Source: Aptenodytes patagonicus (Eukaryota; Chordata; Aves; Sphenisciformes; Spheniscidae). From it: a stretch of DNA of 64,000 bases. Below are positions 26,201-43,400 of the stretch, in pieces. A model generated the notes under the pieces. The model worked only from the letters and a program-made list of their open reading frames with translations. It made no database searches and was not told the origin of the DNA. Within the stretch, counting starts at the first letter, position 1; every line of letters begins with the position of its first letter. The translations under genes and the position numbers were made by a program. Location: the NCBI RefSeq assembly GCF_965638725.1, contig NC_134982.1:46919182-46983181 (forward strand), read 5' to 3'.

Positions 26201-29200
26201 TGTGAGTTACACCATGGTCAAAGCTTCAAAGCTGACTTCAAGTATGACTCAGTATTTAGCCTCTAAAAAAATACAAGTTAAGGTAAAAGAAAAGAGAAAC
26301 CAAAACAACTCATTTTTTTCCACACATACAAAAATAACTTCATCAGAAAAACCTCACAGGAAAATAATACCGCTTTTGGGAAACCCTAACCCTGAAGTAG
26401 TGGCAATACTAGGACCCCCACCCAGTCTTTCTTGCAAGGCAAGCAATCCCTTGCATCATCCCCAACTCCTGTGACCAGGTAAGACATTGAGATGCAGACG
26501 AAGTCGCCTTTGCCTTCTGGGCCAGAAGAGAAGCTGGAATGCAGTTTCTTATCTGGCACTTGGGTGAGGAAATGATGGTTCTGGGAGATCACAAGACTGC
26601 TGAAAACAAAGAGGTGTTTCAGAAGGGTTGTGTCACTGCTCCCCAGCCATCTCCCAGGTCTTCAGAAAACTCACAGAACCCTATCTATGTTCCCTTGAAG
26701 CAGATGCTCCTTCCTTTTCTAACCTAATAATGATGCAACTAACTTCATTATGGCCACTCCAGCTGAAGCACAGTTTGAATCTGATGTTTTACTAGGGAGA
26801 ATCCAAAACAAAGATTCTTAAGTGGGTACTTATGAATGTTGTTAATGCCAGAGGGACATTATGAACTCCAGAGCCACCTCAGATCTTTGGTGAGGAATGC
26901 CCAGGTTGGGTAGGAAGGCTGGTTACTTCTCATGGAGCTGCAAGGAAGAGGAGAAACTGCTCATGCTTTTTTGGTAGCCTTTTTACCAGCCATGTTCGAA
27001 TCAAGTTAGGTAAAAAATATCTGCAGTTCCTAAAACTTTTCTGAAACTGGCACTAAAAATAAGTATTAAAGTGAGTAGCATTTCTTAAGATGGCATAGGC
27101 ATATCTGTTCTATAATTGTCTTCTCACGTCTTCCTAGCTTTCTGAAACAGTCACTCTGGTGCTGGAAATTTACTGTGCTTTTTTTCTGTAAGAAGAACCT
27201 TTACTGTAAAATAGAAGATAAACATGATTATTTTTCTGAAAAGAAAGTTGATCTGGTTTCTTGAAGTTTCATTTTCCTACACACAAATATGACTGGCATT
27301 TCTTACCCATAAACCAGACTCTGGCATGTAAAATCAGCACAGAGCTCTCTGAAATATACCTGTGCTTTTCTAAACTGGATCAATGTTTTGCTGAACAGAA
27401 GTACATATGTGACTGGAATTTTTTTTTTTCTGGTAGCATCTAATAAAAGTTGGTCAGTGAAAGCTCGCTACGAAATACAGTAATTTGCATTTGAGGGTAG
27501 ATAAAACTTTAAGATACACCTTGACTGAGACCATGCTGCTGTAGAAGTCCATTCTTAAGTCATGGTGTAGTAAGGTAAAATGATAGAAACCAGATTTAAG
27601 CCAGAGGACTTTAACATGGTATAAATGAACATGTTCACAGTCATAGCCTTTTAAGTAAGCCAGCTCAGCTTTTTGTATTCCAGGAATAAAGATCCTGAAT
27701 TTAGCCTTCGTAGTAATGCAAAAATTGCCTAAATAAAATGTCCTTCCTTTGCTGTTTGGAGAAATGGCATCCAAACAAACCACTTGTTTTCACTTCAGGA
27801 AGGATCACAGCACATGAGTTACCTTGAGACAGCTGGTTTGTGGAGGCTGCTTGTGCCACACAGTTGTCACAGTTAAGTGTGACATAGCTTATTCTGCTTA
27901 CATTGCACAGATGTTTTTGATACATTGCCAGCCTGCTGTAGCTTTGCAAGTCAACTACCATTTACAAAGGAGCTTTGCTTTTCTGATTTCTGGGTCTTTT
28001 TATGGCAGATAGAGGCTGTCCCTTTCCTCTGTGCATTTGTACCAGGAGAACAAAGAAGAAAAAGGATTTGAAAGTACAAAACAAGTTTCAGAAATCCTGG
28101 ATGCAAATAAGCAGAGTGGTTGTGGGGGGGAGGATTGTGCTGCACACCTGGGATGCGCAGTGGCAGCTGAGTTTCATGCTGATGAGATCCTTCACTGGAG
28201 ATAAATACTGAGTTCACCCCTCCAACTGCAGAGGCAACACACCACTGTGCAAGTTCTTGGGACTATTGAGAAATGCATGGCCTCTGTCGTCTGGTAACTT
28301 GTAGGGCCAGATAGCTATAGGGCGACTGGCAATCTTTTGGTTGTCGCAATGGAAACATGACCAGTTATTAAAAGGTGTTGTTCCTGTGTCTTAGAAGAGT
28401 GGTATGCCTTTGGCAAAATAGTTGGAGTTTTGCATATATAGGGTTCCTCAAAAGCTGTTTTTTTCAAAGCAATTTGGAAAGTTACCCTCCGAAAAGGAGA
28501 GATTTAAATTAATGGACAAGGGTGTTCTTCCTTCAAAGTTTTGATCTTTAGGTTATTGCAGAAAGGACTGTGACTACTGTGATTATCATGGCTATCTAGG
28601 TCTCCTCTGGACTGGATGGCATTCAGTTGAGCTTTTAAGCAGGGGAACTAAAGGAGCTCTTGATTTCACCCCTTCTCTCTGCTAATCTGGAAGGAGTGCT
28701 TTGCACACAAGACCCCCACGCAGTTGCTAGTCCCCACAGAGATGTTTTCAACAGAGCAAAGTCTGCTGTGGCTGGCGTGACTGCAGCAGGGTGTCACACG
28801 GTTGCGCAGTTTGATGGAAAATGGTTTCTAGCAGTATCTGCCCAGTTATTACCTCTGTTCACTTCAGCAGACCACCACCATGCTGGGCTTGCAGTTTAGT
28901 ATGTGAACACATCATGGTGCACAGACAGGAGCAGTAGGAACAGTGCTGGGACAGAGGGATGTCTGGTAGCTGTGCAGTATGGCATGTTTACCTTGACTGA
29001 AATCGTGAACAGTCTCTGCAGCACGGCTGGCACTCTTCACATTGACGACAATAAATAAAACTCTCAGAGAGGAAATGTTCATCCAGGAGTTGGAGGTGGT
29101 CCTAGGCCAGCTTCCTATCACAGGTTTCTAAATGGCACTCTTGTGATGACCAGGTTCTGACCATAGCTGATTTCCCTTGCATATGCTTGTGTTTCTGCAC

Positions 29201-31299
29201 CTGGGCTCCCAGGCTTCCTTTCCAAAATACCTGGGGAACTGATATGTCCACACAACAGTTATGACTCAGTGCAAGCTGAAAGTCAACGTGCTGAAGGTGA
29301 AAGTATTCCTGTATCCTTCAAGAATTTCAACAAATTCTCAGTTAACATTTCCCTATGTACAGTAGTTAAATAAACTTGTGGGGTGAACTTACCTTCCTAG
29401 CAAAAATGGTATTTGGCATTTGTGTGTGTGTACGTGCACTAAGAGTATTCACGAGGAGAGGTAGCACAGTGGTATCACATGCTAGCTGACTACATGGTAA
29501 CTTCCCCAAAGAGATAGGACCTCGTACCATCTGGAAGAGCATTGGTTTGTCTTGGTGCATCTCAGGGCACATTACAGAGCGGCAGGCATGTGATTTATGG
29601 TGCAAGACCTTCTGTAATCTTGACCTTACCTCCTGTCATGCCAGCTAAACATCTTGCCCTTTTAGAAAAGAAGTCCTCGTCCATAGTTCATTGAGAACTT
29701 AATTGTTGCCTTTCAATGCTCAGCTGATATCAGATACAATTGCAGAAACAAAGCTAACATAAATAGGGCTGAGAAGTCCCATTGCACAGAAAATATCAGC
29801 AAAAAGCTGTTAAGTAAAAACTTTTCAAATCCCGCACAACTCAAAAAAAACCCACGGAAAAACCTAAATATGAGCTAGTCAAACTATATGAAGTTCATCT
29901 AAATCTCATGAGGTATTTACAGGTGAATTAGTTAGGTAGTGAAAAGTTTCATGCTGGAAAGATACAAATGCATAGTCTTAGTGCATGCATTTTCATTTTC
30001 CTTTACAAATAATGAAATGGGTCATTTTCCTTAGAAAAGGCTGGTCTTGAAACTTGTTTGACAACTAGAAATACAAATGGTTGAACAGAAAGCACAAGGA
30101 TATCTAGCTTAATTTTTCAAACCTGCACACACTACTAATTATTCTAATTTGTGCAAGCATGCAATGTTGATTGTTGTAGTGTATGTTACACTCCTTCTCT
30201 TCCTTTCAGAAGATCTTTCCATGATGTCTGTATGGTCAGGCAGCCACTAGCTGTTTAACAACTTAAGGCAAAACAAGAACCTTCAGAAATTTCAGCCACA
30301 AAGACCACTAAAAATTTGATAACACAGCTTTGCAAGGCAAGTAAATATTAAAATGATGAACAAGTAATTCCTAAAAATTGTAATGCATCCACTGTGCATT
30401 TGCTGCAGTCCTATTTTGAAGAAGTCCTTTCCACGCTTTACATTCCTGCTCAAAGTGGCATGGCTGCACATGTATAAACCACTCTGATAGATCAGTCCTG
30501 AGTGTTCATATGCAACCTTTCACTTAAGTAAGCAGTTTAGCTTTAAAATATCTTATTTTTTCAGAGGTTTTACAAGGCTTGCTTATGATTACTGACTAAT
30601 CAAGGGGCATCATTGTTGGGTGTATTCACACATTTTTTGTGGAATCAGTACACTAGTTCAGCAGCAGGAGACTTGCACAGGTACTTTGAAAAGACAGGAC
30701 AACCCCTCCCACTTCTCTTTATGTATTTGGCTCTGTGGGGCTTCCTTGGGCCGAAGACTGCTCCCGGGATAATCTGTGTAAGGAAACATGTATTGCTCAT
30801 TTTGAAGACACACTGTGTGTCTTAAGACATCAAAAAATGGAGAAGCACTCATCATATGATTTCTTCCTTTTTGCTGTTGTGCAACAGTCTACAAACCCTG
30901 TTTTTTACTCTGAAGATGCGCTTTCAAGTTTGCAAGCTAAGGTCATCAGAAAAGCTGGTTTTACAAGATTTTAAGGGGAACGTCGCATAGCTCTTGCAGT
31001 TATTCTACTACTAGAGGCAAGTTCCCTGTTAAAAATCAAAGTCTGTCTACTCCTGGTTAGATGCGGACCAAGTCCATGTGTAAATCTTTTTAATATCTCA
31101 CCTGTGCTGCAACTGTCGGTGTCACAGTGTTTTCCAGTAGATATTACTGGATGCTACACATAAGAACACTAGCCACGCTGGTGGTGAAATGCCTGACTCT
31201 TATCAGGCTTGGGTCCAGAGGCAGGGAAAAGCAGTTTTCAGGTATTAAATTATGGGGGAATAAGAAGGACTTTCCTGGAAATATTTCTTGTACTGTTGT

Positions 31300-31640
31300 A
31301 GCCGCCATGCCGCTGGGACCCTGCCCAGTGGGAGATGCTGCCTCGTACCTGCCCGGTGCCAGCGGGAGGGAAGTTGCCCCACCTGTCACGTTCAACAAAA
31401 CCTGCAGCGCGGCTGCAATGGCAGCAGCTCTCCCGGGTAGGAGCTGGCTGCAGCACGGCCTGCCACCCCTCCGAGGGGCACAGGGTGCCGAGGCACACAC
31501 ACCCGCCCGCCTGGCCTCCGGCAGGCCGCTGGCCGCCCAGGGCTGGAGACCATCGGCGCAGCATGGGAGCCGCCTCACCGACCTGACCGAGCAAGAGCCA
31601 TCAACGGGAACACAGGGACGGTGCTGGGTCTGCAACTGCA
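31300..31640 (+). other. CpG-rich stretch upstream of CTSL with unassigned open frame
   Basis: This GC- and CpG-rich block lies about 450 bp upstream of the CTSL island. It has an ATG at 31307 in a near-ideal initiation context (GCCGCCATG) opening about 139 codons to a stop at 31724-31726. I do not recognise the product. The opposite strand is also open over 31144-31674, which is common in GC-rich DNA and argues against coding. It is most likely the shore of the CTSL promoter island. Confidence 0.4.
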
Positions 31641-32048
31641 AACACCTTGCCATTTTTGCCTTTTTTCTCCACATTCTGTTTTTTTTTAGTCTGCCAGTTG
31701 CCAGCTTTAAGTCCTCCCTAAGCTAAATTCGAACTGGCTTAGTGTGCTGCCACTATCTCCAGCCTGCCGACATTCATAATACTTAGACAAACATTGCCCA
31801 ACATAACGGCTTCGGCGGTGTGGGATGCCCCCAGGGCGACCCCACATCGTCTTCAGGAGCTCCCGGCCCCTGGGGCTGCCCCGGTTTGATCGCCTGGCGG
31901 CGGGTCCGACTCCCCTCGGGTGACCGCGGGCAGCCCCGGAGTGGGTGGGGGGCAGCTCCGGCGGGGGACAGCCCCGGCGAGGCCTCCCGCCCCGGCGGAG
32001 GCCCCCGCCCTCGGCCGCGGCCCGGCGGGGCGAGGCCCGGCGCGGCCG

Positions 32049-32094
32049 CCAATGGGCGCGGCAGGGCGGGCACGGCGGCGGCGGCGGCTATAAG
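32049..32094 (+). promoter_or_regulatory. CTSL: CTSL core promoter: CCAAT, GC box and TATA-like box
   Basis: CCAAT at 32049-32053 (NF-Y type) is followed by a GC box GGGCGG at 32064-32069 (Sp1 type), then five CGG units (32073-32087), then TATAAG at 32089-32094. Transcription should start roughly 25-30 bases downstream, about 32118-32124. The boxes are seen directly. The factors and the start site are inferred. Confidence 0.65.
32073..32087. repeat. Short (CGG)5 repeat beside the TATA-like box
   Basis: Five CGG units sit directly in front of the CTSL TATA-like sequence. Triplet tracts of this type can vary in length, so this one could vary the GC-box-to-TATA spacing. Confidence 0.8.
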
Positions 32095-32119
32095 AAGGGC
32101 CGTGGGGACCGAGCGCTGC

Positions 32120-32161
32120 CGGGCCGGGGAGTCGGGAGAAGTGGGGACGGGGTCGAGCGAG
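32120..32161 (+). other. CTSL: CTSL non-coding exon 1 (5' end approximate)
   Basis: The exon is inferred from the TATA-like box upstream and a strong donor (GAG followed by GTGAGT at 32162). The 5' end is an estimate. A non-coding first exon is the known arrangement in vertebrate cathepsin L genes. Confidence 0.6.
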
Positions 32162-32676
32162 GTGAGTGGGGCAGGGCGCAGGCTGCGAGGCGGGAGACCG
32201 CGGGGTGGGGGCGGGCGTCCCGCGGGCCTCGGCTCCGTCCTTGTCCTGCGGCAGGGCGGCTGCCGCCGGGAAGGGGCCGCCGTTCCGGCCTCTTCCCTGG
32301 GAAGCTGCTGGCCACCCGCCCCGCGTCCTGGCCCCGCCGCCCGAGCTTGTTTACAGTCGTGGCCGCGGGCCCCGCTCCCTGGAGGGGGACGGGCAGAGGC
32401 CGGGTCAGTTCATGGGGCCTCCGGGAAAGGCTCGGCGGGGGCGGGGGTGGGGGCGGTCAGCCTCCCTGCGCGTCCGCCCCGGAGGACTTCGTTTGGGATG
32501 CGCGGTTTGCTTTTCTCTCCTGTGATCGGCTTACGAAGGAGCGGGGTCACAAGCTGTGCGTCGGCAAACAGGCTCGTTTCGGGTCTGGCATCCCACTCCG
32601 TGCTCAGGGCTGCCAAGCACAAGGCGGCTTGCTAGCGCGTTGCCGTGTCTGACCACTGTTCCTCCGTTCCCGGCAG
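32162..32676 (+). other. CTSL: CTSL intron 1
   Basis: This 515-bp GC-rich intron lies within the CpG island. Its donor is GTGAGT and its acceptor is TTCCCGGCAG ending at 32676. It holds nothing beyond island sequence. Confidence 0.75.
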
Positions 32677-32686
32677 ATCTGCCAGC

Positions 32687-37159
<4,473 letters not shown>

Positions 37160-37465
37160 TTTGAAGACTGAACATTTCAGTGCAAGAGGGGATTTAAACT
37201 GAATGACCAAACCCATGTTCACACATGTGGTAGACTTGTATCTTTCAAAAGTCAACTTGATTTTTTTAAACTTTTGAAGTATGTTTTACATGTTGGTGAC
37301 ATGCCACTTGTTTTAAATTAATGTAAATGTTGGTATGTAAACAGCTTGTAATATTGCTGGCTTTTGACTGCTTAATCTAATAGATTCTTTGTATTTTTTC
37401 CTTTTTTTAAATTGCAGTGTGCCCAAAGGTTTACTTTTTAAATAAACACTTAAATTCCAGTGTGT
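37160..37465 (+). other. CTSL: CTSL 3' UTR with poly(A) signal at 37441-37446
   Basis: About 300 bases of AT-rich 3' UTR ending near a perfect AATAAA at 37441-37446, followed by a TGTGT element. The length is similar to that of mammalian CTSL. The cleavage site is inferred. Confidence 0.8.
37441..37446 (+). terminator. CTSL: CTSL poly(A) signal AATAAA
   Basis: Canonical hexamer with a GT-rich element (CCAGTGTGTACAG) about 15 bases downstream. Confidence 0.85.
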
Positions 37466-40400
37466 ACAGATGACTTGGCTTTTTAGTCTGTGTTTTTTCC
37501 ACTTGGAACTTTTATCAAATAGGCATCCTAAATCATACTACCAACTGAAGCCTATATGCTGCCACTTTTTCATCAGTTACTAAAATGCAACCCTATCTGG
37601 GAATGGCTAACAGCTGTTATAAAATAGTGTAGTATTTGTGACACAACTTATTTAAACTGGGAAGTAGAAAAATGTCTTTATCAACTAAAGCAGAAGTGAC
37701 TAAAAATCTGACCCTTATTCTTTGAAACTACTTGCTCCCCAGAATACGTCTGTAAGTGAATTTTGGCTTAGTCTGTGACCCAGAGGCAATACCATCTCTA
37801 GTTCTTTGCACTTCATAACAAAGATCTTCAGTCTTCTCATATCCTGCATGCAGCATCTAATTTCCACTTAGCTTTAATACCATCAATGTTTTCTTAAGGC
37901 ACCTCAAAGTACCACACTTCTGTAGTTAGAGCAGTTGTCTCCTTTTGAGCATATAGGATATAGCAGGAACACCTAAAGCACTGGGGTTGTTCAAAGAGAA
38001 AGCTTGTTTCTTGAGATACGTAGTACACCTTCCCCCTACACCAGCTTTGGCTGGGAAAAGAAGTTTGGGATAAGAGGAATGATGTTCTTACGGAAAGTGA
38101 AGTTGGACCACTCTGTTAATCCCTGGATACTCAATGGCTGATTGCTGATTGCAATGGCTGATTGCACTGTAGTGACTTATACTGTGCCCTTTACTTCTTC
38201 TGAGGGGACTTTTCTCCTCTGCAGGTATCTGTGCTGCTGAAACTTGATTACTAGCTGTTCTATACTGTTGTTTAGATGTGTTTTGGGTACTGGTAGTTTC
38301 TGCAGAGGAGGATGAATTGGTAATACCAAAAACAGCTGAGGGGAAGACTTGCCTTGTTTTTTGGGTGCTGACTCACCCCCTCTTGTATTTGGGCAAGTGG
38401 GGAAGGAGGCTAGTTCTGCAGCTTAACTAGCACCAGTTCAGAGTTTATGGACCCATGGGTTTTTATGCACAGTATCTTCCCTGAGTCTGATAACCATAAC
38501 AAGGCAACACTTGGACTACAAGTTATGGAAGCTGAATTTCCTTGTTGTAGATAAAATAAGTCTTAAGCTTGCATTTTATAAACACTTTTTGAAAGAAAAA
38601 CAAGATGAGGTATCTAGAATAATCAAAACTTAACTACTGTTTAGTTGCAAGTCTGTCCATGTGCTGCTTAGAGGTGAATTCTTTCAACCTGAATCTCCCT
38701 ACAACCTTTTTTTTTTTTAAAGGAAGAGCCTCCCTCATTGCAGTGGCTATTTAACAAGCCACAAAGCAGAAATACTGGTTAGAATTTAGCTATTAAGCTG
38801 ACTTGCTAAGCCTGTTATGGAGAACATCCACACTGCTTGGCGGAAGCTATGGAGGAAATGAATATGGAGCTCAACTGGTGGTCCTCTAAAGGCTGATGTT
38901 CAGAAGGAAATGGCAGTGGTCTGTACATTCAAAATGGGAGGCAAGATCAAAATGCTGCCAGGGAAGTGACTGCATAAGCTCCTTATGCAGCAGCTGCTTT
39001 TCATTCTTGCTGCCCCAGAACTGGGTGTGGACAGAGACCTGTCTCTCTAAACTTTTGAATTCTGGAAGCTGACATTACTGTGAGCTTAGTGGCACGTAAG
39101 GTGTTAACCAGTTTTCTATATTGATTAAAACAACAAGACTGTGAGAATATCCAGTGCAGGGTGAGACCAGTACAAAGCCTGCTAGGACTTGAACTGCTGC
39201 AAAAAATGGGCAGCAGTGAAAGGTGTTTGGTTACAAAGGCCAAGGTTAATAAAAGTTGCTGCGAAAACAAGATATTTTTTATGAACAGATGGGAAATGAA
39301 AAGGAAATAACTTTCCAAAGCATATGCACATGAATGGGAATGTAGCTCACAAAAGAGGCATCAGCCTCTGACTTTTTTAGAAATAAAATGTGATAATACA
39401 GCTATTTGTATGCATTAAAACTTGCTGACTGTTGTGGCTGAACATCCTCTCTTCTGAGTGGAATAATCAAGAAGGGGACAAGGTAAGTCAGGTCATGCAG
39501 ATAACTCAATATTTACACAGTCTTCTTAAGTAACAGCTTCACCCAGAATTGCCTTACATGACACTGTAAACATTAAAATTTGGTATAAGTTGCAGTTAGG
39601 CACACTGGTAGAAATTTAAAACCTGTTACATTTCAAGAATTACAGTAAATCTGGTTTTGTGATTCTACTGCAGTGGCCCTATCTTCTGTAGAGCTGTTTC
39701 TCCTTTCATTTACTTTAGAATTATATTATTATTATATATTATTCATTTACTGTTATAAAGTAGCAAATGATTCCATAATGGTATATGTCCTGCTGGGCAA
39801 AGTGTCACCTCTCTTCAAAGTTGTTCCTTTCTGAAGATAAGCAAATGCATGTTATGCATGTATACATAGAAAGCTCCTGAGTTGTTCCCGGAAAAGCTAT
39901 GGGTAATTAAAGCTCTTCGTGACAATATTTCTTTTCCAGGCTTTCTTTGGTTTTATATTTCTGCTGACAGCTGAAGTTGCATTTATTACAAGATGTGTTA
40001 TTTTTAAAGATACTAGTGCACATGTATTGTCAGTAAGAAGTCCTATCTAGACCACCCTGTTTAGGCCCTGTCTAAATTACAGCTACTGTTGTTGTTAATA
40101 GGGTCTTATGCATATCATATATTTATGTGATTTGAGCACTATGTTACATGCATGGTAGATGGCAGTTCTGTACAGTGATAAAGTCATTGGTTGCTTTTAT
40201 CTTCATTGTGAAAATGAACTTTTATTTAAATTTGGGAAGAAAAAAGGTTTTTCATTGGTTTCCGTGAGCGGGTGCTTCTTAGATAGACTGTGCTTGTCCT
40301 AAGGGTCTCCTAAGAATAACAGCTTCTCCGATCTGCCTCGTGAATGACTGTATTTACCAGTAGTCGGTCATGAGTTTCTAAAGACAAGTACTCTTGAGGC

Positions 40401-43400
40401 AAAGAAAACCAGGAAAAGAAATGATTCCACTTACACATTAAATGCTTCTTTAAACTCCAGTGAGAAATGAATTTAATTCTCATGTAGGAAACTTTCTTTT
40501 CCCTTTAAAAACAGTCATTTTCTCATCCTATCCGTGACTGCTAAGTAGAGTGGAATTTTTTCTTTTTTTAATGTGCATTGTTTTTAATCTTTGCTAATGT
40601 TAAATCAATTTTCCAACATTAACAGTGGAATAAATAAGCTTATTATCCACCTACACAATCCATGCAGGAAAGTAATTTTCAAAATATTTTGAAGGACTGC
40701 AGCGACAAACTATTTGTCATCTCACTCTGTTGAAACCTTACAGGGAAACAAATGTGATGAGTTGTATCAGTGAAGTTTTACTGTAGTGAATGATTAACTG
40801 GTGATCTGCATAAGGGCACTCGGCAAACACATCATTCTGAGACAACCGGAGTTACAGGAAAACGGGAATATCCACTTCAAAAAAAAAAAGACGACAAAAA
40901 CTAGCTTCTGAACATCAGTTATGCAGTTATTTGCTCTTTAATTAATCTCCTTAATGAAATAAAAAATCCTGCCATATATCTCTTAAGCTTAATACCAATT
41001 AATCAGTCTTTACATATTAGAGATTAACTGCAATTTCTGGCTATTAACCAAGGGATTGAGCATACCCTGATGGCTGTGATAATGTAAGCTGATGCTTCTG
41101 CTTTCTAGCTCTCTTTGCACTTACTAAGGTATTTGACAGATTGAGAGCCCATTTTTAATTGCAGTCTGTCCCAGTACCCTTCACTCTTTTTGTTGGGAAG
41201 TCATAGCAGGAAATGCTAAGACTTAACTAATAGACTGTTTTGAAGAAAGAATTGTTTAAGATGAAATCACTGATGGGGATGTTTTCTCTCATTCTGTAAT
41301 CAGGGCTTTAACAAAGCATTAGTGATATTTCAGCTAAGTGCAGGGGCACCTAAAGCATTTGGAGGAAAGGATATAATCACACAAAATTTCATTTGCAAAG
41401 ATTCAATTCACAAAACTGAACCTAGATGACATTCAATAAGGCTCATCTGAAAACAGACAAGGAGCCCAACCTGAAACCTCACTTTGGGGAGAAGGAGGGT
41501 TGGCCACATGGTGGAGACCTGATCCATGGATTGATTAGTTTAGATATATTAGAGGCCTCAGCAGAAGCCACCTTCACTTGCGTTCACAGGGAACGTGTCT
41601 GTGCTTTATGTCTTTTTTTCATGCTAAGTTGCATGAAGATTTATTTTCCAGTGGTCTTAAAATCTGATTTCTGCAGCAGTTTTTGTTTCCATCATGCTAG
41701 TGTCTGTTGAAGAGCTACCGCCAACCTTTGTGAGTAAAGGGGCAAAGAAACCATGAAGACAGGCGAAGACAGGCATTTATAAAATGCCTGTTGGCATGGG
41801 TTCTTTTTAAAATGCTTCTTCCTTGTTTTGTTCACTTACAGTTCTCACCACCTCCAGGAGATCCAAAACCTACTTCTGAGTGCGAATAGCCTTTCCCAAT
41901 AAAGTGATGCCGGGAAACACATGTTTTAGAAATACCAACGTGTGTTGTCAGGTGTGGTGCTGCAGCTCTGATACCTGCTACCTTACCTTCTGCAGTCCTT
42001 CTGGTTTGGGAAGAAGTGCTCAACAACGGAGCAAAGTCAGTGAGCTATTCCCCTCCCCAGCCACCTTCAGAAGATGGTTCTGGGTAAGGCTGGTTTTGTG
42101 AAGGCCTCCAGGAAAAGATTGTGGTTGGGCTGAGATCTGAGCAAGGAGGAGATGATTTTCCAGCCTGGTGAGGGTTGTCCATATGCTTAGTGACAACTGA
42201 TCCACTTTGGACGTTCATCTGGAATTAACTTTGTGTTTCAAGATTCTTTGTCTACGTTAATGTGTGTTCCTCCAGGGTGAGGGTGGTTTAGGTGTGGTCT
42301 CCTGGGGTGCCAGCGAGGGCCCTCTGAAGCTATTACAGCTATTACTTTATGTGTCTACTAGGGAAAATTGCAATCTCGGGAACTGCAGTGGAAATATTCT
42401 AGGTACTGGTTTTAATGACTAAGTTGATTTTTTTTTTTAATTACTAGTGAAAGCTTCCTGCACAGCATGCATGCAGTGACATAAAACTGTTTAAGGTGTC
42501 TGGGAAGTTGGTGCTGAAACAGGATGTTGAGAACACCTTGAGGCTGTAGCACATGTCTTGGAACACACATGCTTTTGCTTAAAATCCAAAAGTCAAATGA
42601 AATAAAGGTGGCTTCAGAGCTGCCGAGTCAGAAGTGGGTTTTCCCATTTACAAAGGAAGTATATCTCTACATGTATCTCTGTAATATATCAGTTTATGAG
42701 GCTGGTAACAAGTCACAGAAAAAACCTAGATAGGGCTGACTACAGAGCTCTCTGAACAGTTCATTGCTGCATATGCAGGTGCCCAGTTTTGCTAGATATG
42801 CATGTGGCCAAGCGCGCATACCACAATCTTTTACCATAATAGCACAGCAACGTGAGAATTGTGAATGCAAGTTCTTCTCAATAGCCCTCTTAACATTCCT
42901 TCTGCTCAGCCATGTTTACTAGTATTGCAGCTTGCTTTCCTCATTCAAGCATGAAGCACTGGCTGACAGCAGGGTTTTTTTGGAATAGGAAATATATACT
43001 GAAAACATCAGCTGTGATGTGAAATTGCATTCGCTTTTGGAGATTTATGGTAATACTCTCCTGTAGTTGAAAGAAACTTCTGTGTTTATATAGAAATTAC
43101 AATGCCTTGTGCAAAAGTTAAGAGGAAATACTGCTGCCGTTTTGCTATAAGTTGCTTGCTAGTCACAGGAAGAATTGGAGGGGACCTGTGTTTTCTGATT
43201 CAGTGCTGGTACGAGGTTTGATCACATTTCTCTCACAATGTAATAGAGCATTTCAGAAGCAAACTTGTGGTTACAGGAAGCACATCAGGAATTATTATGA
43301 GGTGTTATTTAGTTGCAGTATTTCCAGATATTTCAACAAACGTTATACTCCCATTTTGTTAGGCGCTCTGTAAACCAAAAAACAAGAGAATCTCCCTCCC

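Larger units (their letters stand above)
15499..31299. other. Intergenic, no supportable gene
   Basis: About 15.8 kb of sequence upstream of the CTSL promoter. I see simple repeats (C13 run at 16175-16187; CAAA-type repeat at 23228-23280) and short open frames with no recognisable homology on either strand. A locally CpG-richer patch lies near 22330-22500. I cannot support any gene, RNA gene or further transposon. Confidence 0.55.
31800..32650 (+). promoter_or_regulatory. CTSL: CpG island / CTSL promoter region
   Basis: About 850 bp of very GC- and CpG-dense sequence in an otherwise AT-rich window. It spans the CTSL core promoter, the non-coding first exon and most of intron 1. Long open frames on both strands here come from base composition. 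Such islands mark broadly expressed genes, in keeping with the housekeeping lysosomal role of cathepsin L. Confidence 0.9.

Noticed and set aside
26990-27005. GTTCGAATC-like string suggestive of a tRNA T-arm
   Set aside because: No A-box, no acceptor or anticodon stem around it. An isolated match.
31144-31674. Minus-strand open frame of 176 codons
   Set aside because: Overlaps open frames in other reading frames within GC-rich DNA. The composition explains it and there is no recognisable domain.
31820-32652. Open frames of 271 and 235 codons across the CTSL promoter
   Set aside because: They span the core promoter, exon 1 donor and intron 1, overlap each other in different frames, and read as Gly/Pro/Arg-rich low-complexity protein typical of CpG islands.
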